Of a stretch of DNA of 64,000 nt, positions 7,732 to 16,475 are shown one piece after another. Source of the DNA: an uncultured Collinsella sp. (GTDB lineage Bacteria; Actinomycetota; Coriobacteriia; Coriobacteriales; Coriobacteriaceae). Position numbers and translations under genes: made by a program. The notes below the pieces were generated by a model that saw only the letters and a program-made list of their open reading frames with translations, had not been told where the DNA came from and ran no database searches. Each line of letters opens with the position of its first letter. The stretch's first letter is position 1. The stretch covers positions 1 through 64,000 of the forward strand of contig CATYVH010000003.1 in NCBI GenBank assembly GCA_958413765.1, written 5' to 3'.

Positions 7732-8013
7732 CTATACGAGTATACCTATAAGAAGCTGCAGAACCAGCCTCTGCACCAACTGCAACGCAATAATCGCAAC
7801 GACCGGCGAAAAATCGATACCGCCCATCGGCGGGATGAAACGACGGAACAGGTTGAGCCACGGACCGCACACGCTATCAAGCACCGCAGCAATATCCTGA
7901 AGCAAACCACCCTGCTTCATGGGAATCCACGTCATAAAGCAGTAGACGACAATGAGCGTGGAATAGAAGTTGAACAGCGTGTTGACCAGCTGGACGATAG
8001 TGTAGATGTTGAT
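7732..8013 (-). CDS. yggT: YggT family membrane protein, probable ATC start
   Basis: A YggT-family protein of 93 residues with two hydrophobic stretches (about 3-29 and 68-90) separated by the amphipathic LNLFRRFIPPMGGIDFSPV segment that marks the family. The first ATG, at 7935, would cut the first membrane helix in half and has no ribosome site. Upstream, the frame stays open only back to the sepF stop codon and contains no ATG, GTG or TTG. A GAGGAG ribosome site (8020-8025) lies 6 nt before an in-frame ATC at 8013, giving the start IPINIYTIVQLVNTL. I therefore propose a rare ATC start (ATT at 8019 is too close to the site). It lies between sepF and divIVA as in other Gram-positive division clusters; its role is not defined. 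Confidence 0.75.
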   Translation of the reverse strand: MNIYTIVQLVNTLFNFYSTLIVVYCFMTWIPMKQGGLLQDIAAVLDSVCGPWLNLFRRFIPPMGGIDFSPVVAIIALQLVQRLVLQLLIGILV

Positions 8014-8034
8014 GGGAATCTCCTCGTCTTGTCT

Positions 8035-8757
8035 TTACTTAAGGTAGCCGTCGGCACGAAGCTTCTTGAGATCGGAATCTTTGACCTCGCAACCGGCGGG
8101 CAGCACCATGAACACGCGGTCGCCTACCTCCTTGACCGTGGCGCCCAGACCGCAGGCAAAGCCGTAAGAGAAGTCCAAGACGCGCTTGGCAACTTCGGTG
8201 CGTACGCCCACAAAAATCAGTGCGACAGGCTGCTTGGTGCGAACGCGGCGCACCACAGTCTCCACGTCGTCATAGCTCTCGGGGCGCAGGACATAGGCCG
8301 GCAGCTGCGGCGTGGCGTTGATGATATTGCTCGCATAGGCCGAGGCATCGCTCGGTGCAGGCGCGGGTGCAGCGGCGGCACGGGCGCGGGTATTCTCGGC
8401 GTAGCTCGACGGCGTGTCATAGGCACCGGGACGATAACCGCTCGCAACACTGTCCTGCGAGCGCGAAGGCGGGTTATACGTCGTGGCATGGCGGGAGTCA
8501 TCGCCGACCAGCTGACCGGAGCGCGTATACACGGCAACCGACTCAGCTTCACCGCGGCGCGTCTGACCAAGCAGGCCGTTGCTCGGCTCGTCTTGGGTGT
8601 AGAAGCCCTCGCCCGAAGCACCGCTGTAGCCGTTGTTCTGATAGCCATCGTCGTAGCCGTCATCGTAGCCGTAGTCGTCGTCCTGGCCATAACCCTGGTC
8701 GTAACCCTGCTGGCCGCCCAGGTGCATCTTATTTTTAATCTCGTCAAGGAAGCCCAT
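8035..8757 (-). CDS. sepF: SepF, FtsZ membrane anchor
   Basis: A 240-residue protein. It starts MGFLDEIKNKMHLGG, the amphipathic membrane-targeting helix of SepF. A disordered Gly/Asp/Tyr/Gln-rich linker (about 17-45) and a Ser/Ala/Pro-rich stretch follow. The conserved C-terminal domain begins at about residue 150 (LRPESYDDVETVVRRVRTKQ, then ALIFVGV and KRVLDFSYGFACGLGA). SepF binds the FtsZ C-terminal tail, polymerises and tethers the Z ring to the membrane. It is essential where FtsA is absent, as here. The ATG at 8757 follows GAGAGGAC. Its TAA stop lies just upstream of yggT and in the yggT frame. Confidence 0.93.
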   Translation of the reverse strand: MGFLDEIKNKMHLGGQQGYDQGYGQDDDYGYDDGYDDGYQNNGYSGASGEGFYTQDEPSNGLLGQTRRGEAESVAVYTRSGQLVGDDSRHATTYNPPSRSQDSVASGYRPGAYDTPSSYAENTRARAAAAPAPAPSDASAYASNIINATPQLPAYVLRPESYDDVETVVRRVRTKQPVALIFVGVRTEVAKRVLDFSYGFACGLGATVKEVGDRVFMVLPAGCEVKDSDLKKLRADGYLK

Positions 8758-8817
8758 GGTTGTGTCCTCTCGCGGTTTAGTGCAGGCGCCCCGATAATCA
8801 GTGCGCACTTCAGAGCC

Positions 8818-9555
8818 TTATTTTACTGCAAACTCCGGGCTAAATACTACCCTGCCCAGGCGAACGAGCGTAGAGCCCTCCTCAAGGGCAGACTCAAAGT
8901 CCTCGCTCATACCGCAGGAAAGCTCAGGCAGGTTCAAATCGGGATGCGCCGCCTCCAGCTCATCCCTCAGCTCACGAAGCCCCGCAAAGGTGCGGCGTGC
9001 CACATCCTTATTCCCCCGGGGCGCCATAGTCATAAGCCCCTGTACGCAAATTCCCTCAAGTTCTGCAAGCTCACCCGCGGCGGCGCGAATCTCATCGGGT
9101 GAAAAGCCTCCCTTCGACTCCTCACCACTCACATTGACCTCAATGAGCACACGCTGGGGGCCGGCGAGCTCGCCTGCCTCAATCTTGCGAACAGCACGGC
9201 TCGAGATCGCCTGCGCCAGATGCAGCGAACCCACCGAGTGAATCAGCTCGGCTGAGCCCAGCACCGCATTGATCTTATTGGTCTGCAGGTTGCCGATCAT
9301 ATCGAAGCGCACCTCGGGCAGCTCCGGATGCTCCGCCAGACCCGTGAGCTTGCGAACCAGCTCCTGCGGGCGGTTCTCGGCAAAATGGCGATACCCCGCC
9401 TGGATGGCGGCAACGGTCTCATCGACACCAACGGTCTTGGACACGGCAATGAGGCTCGCGGCGTCGTGGGGACGGCCCGCGCGATCGAGCGCCGCATAAA
9501 AACGTTCCAGAATCTGCTCGCGGCGAGCGCGCATCAAGTCCAAATAGTTATCCAT
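8818..9555 (-). CDS. yggS: YggS/PROSC family pyridoxal-phosphate homeostasis protein
   Basis: A 245-residue single-domain PLP-binding protein with the alanine-racemase-like TIM barrel. The PLP lysine lies in LIAVSKTVG. Other family blocks are FAENRPQEL, RFDMIGNLQTNKIN, LIEVNVSGEESKGGFS, GLMTMAP and LSCGMSEDFESAL followed by VRLGR. The family buffers PLP and affects amino-acid pools rather than catalysing a clear reaction. A yggS homologue normally sits between pgeF/ftsZ and sepF; here the pst operon separates it from pgeF. The ATG at 9555 follows GGAGGCG at good spacing. Confidence 0.93.
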   Translation of the reverse strand: MDNYLDLMRARREQILERFYAALDRAGRPHDAASLIAVSKTVGVDETVAAIQAGYRHFAENRPQELVRKLTGLAEHPELPEVRFDMIGNLQTNKINAVLGSAELIHSVGSLHLAQAISSRAVRKIEAGELAGPQRVLIEVNVSGEESKGGFSPDEIRAAAGELAELEGICVQGLMTMAPRGNKDVARRTFAGLRELRDELEAAHPDLNLPELSCGMSEDFESALEEGSTLVRLGRVVFSPEFAVK

Positions 9556-9605
9556 TGCCAATCGCCTCCGCTGACAGCCAAACAAGTAGTCCCATGCTAA
9601 CGCAA

Positions 9606-9637
9606 GAGCGCGGCCCCGCATGTGCAAGGCCGCGCTC
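9606..9637 (-). terminator. hairpin closing the pst-phoU operon
   Basis: GAGCGCGGCC (9606-9615) is exactly complementary to 9628-9637. It lies between the phoU stop and the yggS start. On the minus strand it is followed by TTGCGTT, a weak U tract, so termination may be partial. Confidence 0.7.
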
Positions 9638-9674
9638 ACTTAGGTATTTACAATCTTTCGACGAACGGGGTTAC

Positions 9675-10532
9675 TTACTCCTCGTCGTCCTCGCCATCGT
9701 CCTCATCCTCAAGATGATCGAGCAGGTAGCGAAGACCCTCGCTGACCTCGTTAACGGGCACCTTGGCAACGTAGCGTGCATCGACGGCGGGCCTCATGAT
9801 AACACCCTCGCCCGAAGGCACGCGCATGCTCTCGAGCTCATCCTCATCAGTGCAGGCGATATCACCGGCAGTCATACGCTGTCCGGTCAACAGGAAGGTC
9901 AGACGGCAGGCGGCATCGATGGAAATCGAGGCGATGCGATCGAGATAGCGCGATACCATGATGGCGCGGCGCAGGTCGTCATAGTTGCTGTCGTCGTCCA
10001 TAAAATCGCCCGTGTCCATGCGGTTAAAGGTGCGGAAGAACTTCTCGTAGGCGGCGTGCACTGGCTCGTCCTCGACGGCCAAGTTGCAGATGATGGACAT
10101 GTCGTTGGTGACGAGCGCAGAAAGCGAAGAGCCCAGCACCTGGTAGACGGCCTCAGCCTCGGCCTCGACCGTGCCGACAAGCTCCTTGGGCAGCGAGATG
10201 TCGGCCTTGATCATATGACGCGTGGCGCGGCAAATCTGGCGAACCTTATCGGTCATGCGCTGCAGGTTAAAGTCGACGTAGATGATCGTCTGCAGCAAGC
10301 GGAAGTCGGAGGCGACCGGTGACTGCGTGGCAATCAGGTTGTAGCAGACGGCCTCCAGGTTGGCGCAGCGTGCGTCAATCGAAAGCGTGCGCTTCTTGGT
10401 CTTGGTGGCGAGCTTGCGGTCGTCGGTCACATAGGCCTTCACGGCATCGTGGAGGGCCAGATCGACGGCCTCGTAGATGCTCAGCATCTCGTGACGGGCC
10501 TCGATGAGCTGACGGGAAAACAGTTTGCGCAT
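9675..10532 (-). CDS. phoU: PhoU phosphate-signalling protein
   Basis: A 285-residue helical protein with two PhoU repeats (about 8-100 and 120-215). Acidic and metal-binding positions are visible in the VDFNLQRMTDKVRQICR and SRYLDRIASISIDA regions. PhoU links phosphate transport through PstSCAB to the PhoR/PhoB-type sensor and curbs uptake when phosphate is sufficient. Beyond the usual length of about 220 residues there is a C-terminal extension of about 60 residues ending in a run of Asp/Glu (LEDEDDGEDDEE), whose role is unknown. It is the last gene of pstSCAB-phoU. No phoR/phoB pair is in the window. Confidence 0.92.
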   Translation of the reverse strand: MRKLFSRQLIEARHEMLSIYEAVDLALHDAVKAYVTDDRKLATKTKKRTLSIDARCANLEAVCYNLIATQSPVASDFRLLQTIIYVDFNLQRMTDKVRQICRATRHMIKADISLPKELVGTVEAEAEAVYQVLGSSLSALVTNDMSIICNLAVEDEPVHAAYEKFFRTFNRMDTGDFMDDDSNYDDLRRAIMVSRYLDRIASISIDAACRLTFLLTGQRMTAGDIACTDEDELESMRVPSGEGVIMRPAVDARYVAKVPVNEVSEGLRYLLDHLEDEDDGEDDEE

Positions 10533-10624
10533 GGTTCACTCCAATCAGTTGGGTGCGGTCATGCCGCCCGCACAGTGAATACGCACCGGACCAGATCCGA
10601 TCGGCTTGGGACTAGTCGCACCGA

Positions 10625-11428
<804 letters not shown>

Positions 11429-11440
11429 GGGACTCCTTAA

Positions 11441-12346
11441 CTAGCGACGCTTGCGCGACAGGAAGCGCGCAAACAGGTTGAAGGCCAAAATGATCACCAT
11501 CAGCAAGAGCGCGGTGCCGTAGGCTGCGTTCATGTTGATGCCGTCGTTGGCAAGCAGGTACAGGTGAACGGTCATGGGACGACCGGAATCGAGCGGCGAA
11601 ATAGGTAGATTGATGGCCTGGCCCATGGTGTAGAGCACCACGGCGGTCTCGCCGATGGCACGGCCGATGGCAAGGACGATGCCCGTGGCAATGCGGCCAA
11701 AGGCCGAAGGAAGCACGATCTTGGAGACGACCTGCCACTTGGTAGCGCCCAGGCCGTACGCGCCCCAACGGATATAGCGCGGAACGGCGCGAATGGCTTC
11801 TTCGGTGGTGCGCATGACGATGGGAAGCATCAAGAGCGCGAGCGCCAGAGCGGCCGAGACCATCGAAAGGCCCAGGCCCATAGCCTCGACAAACAAGGCG
11901 TAGCCAAACAGGCCCATAACGATGGAGGGCACCGAGGCCAAAGCGTCAGCAGCGTAGCGAATGAGCTCGACGACCTTGCCCTGCTTGGCGTACTCGGCCA
12001 GATAGACGGCTGCCAGCACAGCGATCGGCGTGCAGATAAGCATGGCGAGCGCCGTCACGTAGACGGTCGAGACGATCGTGGGCCAAATTCCGCCCTCGGC
12101 GTTGACGCCCTGGGGCCAACCGAAGATAAAGTCGAGCGAGATGTGTGGCAGGCCGTTGATGACCACGTAGGCGATGATAGCGACCAGCACCAGCGTGGTG
12201 ATGTAGGCAGCGGCACGAAACACGCCAAGCATGATCTTGTTGGACAGGTCCTTGTTGATGCGGCCCTTCTTGCCGTGGGAAAGGGCACGCTTGATGCGCT
12301 CGCGCGACGAGGTCGTATCGACCGTCGTGTCAACGGAATCGGACAT
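11441..12346 (-). CDS. pstA: phosphate ABC transporter permease PstA
   Basis: A 301-residue inner-membrane permease with a cytoplasmic N-terminal tail of about 40 residues and six hydrophobic segments. The EAA-loop motif is visible as EEAIRAVPRYIRWGAYGLGATKWQ (given here as key residues EEAIRAVP...GLGATKW), and the PstA-like VYLAEYAK block is present. With PstC it forms the channel for phosphate. The gene starts 3 nt after the pstC stop with a GAGGGGG ribosome site, so the two are probably translated together. Confidence 0.93.
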   Translation of the reverse strand: MSDSVDTTVDTTSSRERIKRALSHGKKGRINKDLSNKIMLGVFRAAAYITTLVLVAIIAYVVINGLPHISLDFIFGWPQGVNAEGGIWPTIVSTVYVTALAMLICTPIAVLAAVYLAEYAKQGKVVELIRYAADALASVPSIVMGLFGYALFVEAMGLGLSMVSAALALALLMLPIVMRTTEEAIRAVPRYIRWGAYGLGATKWQVVSKIVLPSAFGRIATGIVLAIGRAIGETAVVLYTMGQAINLPISPLDSGRPMTVHLYLLANDGINMNAAYGTALLLMVIILAFNLFARFLSRKRR

Positions 12347-12349
12347 AGC

Positions 12350-13276
12350 CTACCCCCTCTTCTTCTTGGAAATCAGACGAACGATACCCACCAGCGTGGC
12401 GGAGATGATAAACAGGACCACACCCATGCCGAACAGCGCCGAGCGGTGCAGACCCGAGGAATAGCTCATGTCGAGCGCAATCTGGCTCGTGAGCGTCGAG
12501 ATGGGGCTCGCAATGCTGTCGGGAATAACCGGGGCGTTACCTACGACCATGAGCACGGCCATGGTCTCGCCGATGGCACGGCCCATACCCAGCACGATGG
12601 CATCAACGATACCCAGCTTCGCGGCAGGTAGCACGACCTTATAGATGGTCTGCCACTTTGTGGCGCCCATGGCATACGATGCCTCGCGAATGCCCATGGG
12701 AATGGAATTGAGAGCATCGATGGTGAGCGTGGTGATGGTAGGGACGATCATGATGGCGAGCACAAACCACGCCGTCAGCGCACCAAAACCAAGGCCGCCG
12801 GTCAGTTGTGCGATAAACGGGCGGATGATGATCATGCCAAAGAAGCCGTAGATGATGGAGGGTATGCCCGCCAGCAGGTCAACGGCGGGGCTGATGAGCT
12901 TGCGCACGCGCTTGCTGGCAATCTCGACCAGGTAAACGGCCGTACCCACGCCCAGCGGCACGCCCATGGCGAGCGCACCGACGGTCACCAGACCCGAGCC
13001 AGCAAGCAGCGACAAGATGCCGTAGTGGCCCTCGGAAGGCGCCCACGTAAAGCTAAAGAAGTCAGCCAGACCGATGTCAGTAAAGACGGGCAGCGCCGAG
13101 TACGTGGTAAAGACAAAAATCAGGATGACGGTAACGACCGCCAAGAACGCGCAGGCAAAGAAGATCCACTGCAGCGCCTTCTCCTTGATATAGGTACTGC
13201 GCGATACGAGCGCCAGCTCGCGCTTCTTGGGCGTCTGAACATTCTGCTCAGTCTGGGAGTTTTCCTGTGCTTCCAT
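12350..13276 (-). CDS. pstC: phosphate ABC transporter permease PstC
   Basis: A 308-residue permease with a polar N-terminal tail, six membrane segments and the EAA-type loop REASYAMGATKWQTIYKV. The VYLVEIASKRVR block and the FGMIIIRPF segment match PstC. The ATG at 13276 lies 1 nt after the pstS TAG, with GGGGAG at good spacing. An in-frame GTG at 13285 would overlap pstS but sits too close to the ribosome site, so it was not chosen. Confidence 0.93.
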   Translation of the reverse strand: MEAQENSQTEQNVQTPKKRELALVSRSTYIKEKALQWIFFACAFLAVVTVILIFVFTTYSALPVFTDIGLADFFSFTWAPSEGHYGILSLLAGSGLVTVGALAMGVPLGVGTAVYLVEIASKRVRKLISPAVDLLAGIPSIIYGFFGMIIIRPFIAQLTGGLGFGALTAWFVLAIMIVPTITTLTIDALNSIPMGIREASYAMGATKWQTIYKVVLPAAKLGIVDAIVLGMGRAIGETMAVLMVVGNAPVIPDSIASPISTLTSQIALDMSYSSGLHRSALFGMGVVLFIISATLVGIVRLISKKKRG

Positions 13277-13277
13277 G

Positions 13278-14114
13278 CTACTCACTCCCCTTCTCGTCGT
13301 TGGTGACGGGAATAAAGCCCGCCTCGCGAATCTGCTTGTCCATCTTTTCGGACGTCACATAGTCGATGTAATCCTGCGCCTGCTGCGAAGGCACACCCTT
13401 CACAAAGAAGTAAAGGTCGCGCGAGATGGGATAGCCGCCACTCGCGACCGTCTTCTCGGACGCCTCAACATGATTGACCGAGACGGCCTTGACCGAGGTC
13501 TTGGCGTTGAGGCTATCGACGAAGCCCAGCGAAATGTAGCCAATGGCACCGCGCGAACGAGATACCACGTCGCGCACCTGGCCCGTGCCCGAAAGAACGG
13601 CCGAGCGGCGATCGAACGGCGTGCCGTCCATCACGATGGTACGGAAGGCCTCACGCGTGCCGGACGCCTCATCTCGGTTGATAACCTGAATCCTCAGGTC
13701 CTCGCCACCGACTTCTTTCCAGTTGGTGATCTTGCCGGCGTAAATATCGCGGAGCTGCTCGGTCGAGAGGTTATCGACCGGGTTATCGTCGTTCACGATG
13801 ACCGCGATACCGTCGTGGGCAATGACGATGGGAGTCAGGCCCAGATCCTGTTCGTCGGCATTGAGTCCACGGGAGGAGCTGGCGATATCGGCCGTGCCGG
13901 CGCTGACGGCCTCGATGCCAGCAGAAGAACCCAAACCGGAAACGAGCACGTCGATGCCGGTCTCCTCCTTAAAGCCCTCGGCCGCAATCTCGGCGATAGG
14001 AAGGCAGGTCGTGGAGCCAGCGACGGTAATGGAAGAGGTAGAAGATCCCGAAGAACAGGCGCACAGCGTAAGCGTAAGCACAGCGGCGCTCAGGACCGAT
14101 ACGATCTTTCTCAT
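13278..14114 (-). CDS. pstS: phosphate-binding lipoprotein PstS
   Basis: A 278-residue lipoprotein. The signal peptide is MRKIVSVLSAAVLTLTLCAC with the lipidated cysteine at about residue 20 (lipobox LCAC). The PBP-like phosphate-binding fold follows: VAGSTTCLPIAEIAAEGF, GSSAGIEAVSAGTADIASSS, the NRDEASGTREAF phosphate loop and GAIGYISLGFV. It delivers phosphate to PstCA. The start codon overlaps the pgeF stop (ATGA) and there is no Shine-Dalgarno sequence upstream, so translation probably depends on ribosomes finishing pgeF. Confidence 0.94.
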   Translation of the reverse strand: MRKIVSVLSAAVLTLTLCACSSGSSTSSITVAGSTTCLPIAEIAAEGFKEETGIDVLVSGLGSSAGIEAVSAGTADIASSSRGLNADEQDLGLTPIVIAHDGIAVIVNDDNPVDNLSTEQLRDIYAGKITNWKEVGGEDLRIQVINRDEASGTREAFRTIVMDGTPFDRRSAVLSGTGQVRDVVSRSRGAIGYISLGFVDSLNAKTSVKAVSVNHVEASEKTVASGGYPISRDLYFFVKGVPSQQAQDYIDYVTSEKMDKQIREAGFIPVTNDEKGSE

Positions 14115-14911
14115 AGCATCACGCCGATCGCAGCATGGCGCCCACAGGTGCCGCCCTCGTTACGGTAGGAATAAAAGCGGTCGTTCTGACGCACGGTCGA
14201 AAGCTGGGTATCCACGATATTATCCGCGTCGACACCGACATCTACCAGCGCCTCGCGAATGGCAGCGGAAAGATCGAGCATGCGAGAGGTACTCGCATCG
14301 ATGCAAGAGAACTCGGCGGCAAAGCGATCCATGAGTTCCTGGGATACCTCATATTCGTCACCCAAGATATGGGGGCCGATATAGGCGGAAACGCCGCTCG
14401 CATCGCAACCGGCAGCATCGCAAAGCGCCTGGCACGCCTTGGCGGAAATGCGTGCAATCGTGCCCTTCCAACCGGAGTGCACCACGGCAAATCCGCCAGG
14501 GGCCACCAGCACCACGGGAACGCAGTCGGCAAAGCAGAGCAGCACGGGTACGTTATGCGCCGTACAGACGATGGCATCGCAGCCCTCGGCAATCTGCTCG
14601 CGGACGTCCTCAAGGTCATCGGCGCCGTTCGAGGTCACCGCAACGATATGGTCACCATGGACCTGATTGGGAACGAGCAGGTTGTGCTCGCACTCGGCGG
14701 CACCCATAGCCTCGAGCGCGCGACGACGATTTTCTTGAACAGCAAAGGGATCATCGCCAACATGCGAGCCCAAGTTGAGTGAGGAGTACGCGTCTTCGGA
14801 AACACCACCGGCGCGCTCGGTGAAGGCAAAGCGAACATCGGATGTCGCGCCTTCCACCAACGTAACTCCATCATGGTCGACACGCGAAACTTTGTCCGCA
14901 CGTGCTGCCAT
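14111..14911 (-). CDS. pgeF: peptidoglycan editing factor PgeF (laccase-domain protein)
   Basis: A 266-residue protein of the YlmD/YfiH/PgeF (DUF152, multicopper polyphenol oxidase domain) family. The zinc ligands are recognisable in LVPNQVHGD, CFADCVPVVL and FAVVHSGWKGT. The C-terminal FYSYRNEGGTCGRHAAIG is also typical. In E. coli PgeF removes wrong residues (such as L-Ser) from UDP-MurNAc precursors. Its place directly after ftsZ is conserved in Gram-positive bacteria. The ATG at 14911 follows AGGAGGC. The gene overlaps pstS by 4 nt, joining the division block to the phosphate operon. Confidence 0.92.
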   Translation of the reverse strand: MAARADKVSRVDHDGVTLVEGATSDVRFAFTERAGGVSEDAYSSLNLGSHVGDDPFAVQENRRRALEAMGAAECEHNLLVPNQVHGDHIVAVTSNGADDLEDVREQIAEGCDAIVCTAHNVPVLLCFADCVPVVLVAPGGFAVVHSGWKGTIARISAKACQALCDAAGCDASGVSAYIGPHILGDEYEVSQELMDRFAAEFSCIDASTSRMLDLSAAIREALVDVGVDADNIVDTQLSTVRQNDRFYSYRNEGGTCGRHAAIGVML

Positions 14912-15064
14912 ACTAAAGCCTCCTAATAACACAAGTACCGCGGCATCGCCGCTACAGCCAGCGTTTATACGGCTGTCATACTTCTCTAAAAGGATACCTG
15001 CTGCGCTGGAGGCAATCGTAAAGGGAACGTAAAGAGATTGGAGGTTCTAGTTTACAAAGTCGAA

Positions 15065-15097
15065 ATAAAAAGGGCGCGTCCATACGGACACGCCCCT
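15065..15097 (-). terminator. rho-independent terminator after ftsZ
   Basis: On the minus strand GGGGCGTGTCC, loop, GGACGCGCCC and then TTTTTATTT. It lies 25 nt after the ftsZ stop, so pgeF and the pst genes probably have their own promoter or depend on read-through. Confidence 0.88.
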
Positions 15098-15121
15098 GTG
15101 CACAACAATGCAAAGAACGAC

Positions 15122-16276
15122 TTAGAAGCTGCCGCGCTTCAGGAAGTCGGGAAGCTCGAACTGATCGTTGCCGAAGTTAGGAAGCTCGGTGCCACCGACG
15201 TTGCGGGTCGGAGCGGCCTGAGCCGGGCTGGTGGCCGGAGCGGTGCGCTGCGGCTCAGCGGAGGCAGCGGCCTTGCTCTGAGACTGCTGAGCAGCAAAGA
15301 GCTCGTCCTGACGGTTGACGTTGGAGTCGGAGAAGCCCGTAGCGATGACGGTGATACGCACCTGATCGCCCAGGGACTCGTCGACAACGGTACCGAAGAT
15401 GATGTTGGCCTCGGGGTCGACGGCGTTGGCGACAACGTCGGCGGCGTCGCTGATCTCCTGGATGCCCAGGTCCTTGGAACCGGCGATGGAGAGCAGCACG
15501 CGTGTGGCACCATCGATGGAGCTCTCGAGCAGCGGGCTGGAGATGGCCTGCTGGGCTGCGTCGACGGCACGGGTATCCCCAGAAGAGGTACCGATACCCA
15601 TCATGGCGGTACCGGCCTGCTTCATGATGGTCTTAACATCGGCGAAGTCCAGGTTGATGATACCGGGGACGGTGATGAGGTCGGTGATGCCCTGGGTGCC
15701 CTGGGAAAGGACGCCATCAGCAATCGCGAAGGCCTCGAGCATGGTGGTCTTCTTCTCGGCGATGTCGAGCAGCTTATCGTTAGGGATGACGATCATGGTG
15801 TCGACGCAATCGGAGAGGGTCTTAATGCCCTCCTCGGCGCTCTTCTTGCGCTTGCGGCCCTCGAAGGTGAAGGGCTTGGTCACGACGGCGACGGTCAGTG
15901 CACCGACCTCGTTCATCGCGATATCGGCAACGATGGGAGCAGCGCCGGTACCGGTGCCACCGCCCTCGCCGCAGGTGATGAACACCATGTCGGCACCAGC
16001 AAGCGCCTCGGCAATGTCGTCGCGGGACTCATCGGCAGCCTTGCGGCCAACCTCGGGGTTGGCGCCGGCGCCCAGGCCGCGGGTAAGGTCGGTGCCGATG
16101 TGCACCTTGATATCGGCATCAGAGATCGCGAGTGCCTGAGCATCGGTGTTGATGGCAACAAACTCGACGCCGCGGATGCCCTCTTCGATCATTCGATTGA
16201 CCGCGTTGGTACCGCCGCCGCCGACGCCGACCACCTTAATGACGGCAAGGTAGTTGTTGATCTCTGTCTCGTGCAT
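15122..16276 (-). CDS. ftsZ: cell division protein FtsZ
   Basis: A 384-residue tubulin-like GTPase. VVGVGGGGTNAVNRMI binds nucleotide, the tubulin signature is GEGGGTGTGAAP, and the T7 synergy loop is in INLDFADVKTIM. A Gln/Ala/Pro-rich linker leads to the conserved C-terminal peptide LPDFLKRGSF, which SepF binds. FtsZ forms the Z ring that organises septal wall synthesis. The ATG at 16276 follows GGAGGACC. A gap of about 200 nt separates it from ftsQ and probably holds its own promoter; a TCAAATAATTGA palindrome lies there at 16399-16410. Confidence 0.97.
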   Translation of the reverse strand: MHETEINNYLAVIKVVGVGGGGTNAVNRMIEEGIRGVEFVAINTDAQALAISDADIKVHIGTDLTRGLGAGANPEVGRKAADESRDDIAEALAGADMVFITCGEGGGTGTGAAPIVADIAMNEVGALTVAVVTKPFTFEGRKRKKSAEEGIKTLSDCVDTMIVIPNDKLLDIAEKKTTMLEAFAIADGVLSQGTQGITDLITVPGIINLDFADVKTIMKQAGTAMMGIGTSSGDTRAVDAAQQAISSPLLESSIDGATRVLLSIAGSKDLGIQEISDAADVVANAVDPEANIIFGTVVDESLGDQVRITVIATGFSDSNVNRQDELFAAQQSQSKAAASAEPQRTAPATSPAQAAPTRNVGGTELPNFGNDQFELPDFLKRGSF

Positions 16277-16475
16277 GTCGGTCCTCCGAACAAAGGTTAT
16301 AGCCATAGCATGGGTCGACCCCTGCGCACATTAACCTTCAGGTTGAAAGTAAATGCAAAGGTAAACCGTATTATGTTTGCACATTATGAACGTATCAGTC
16401 AAATAATTGACCGTGAAAACCAAACAAACCAGATAAACGGCGTGGTATGGCCCCTCAACAAAGTAACAACCAGCG

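Noticed and set aside
16399..16410. TCAAATAATTGA before ftsZ as an FNR/CRP site
   Set aside because: The half sites are in the reverse order of the FNR consensus (TTGAT-N4-ATCAA); a chance AT palindrome is equally likely.
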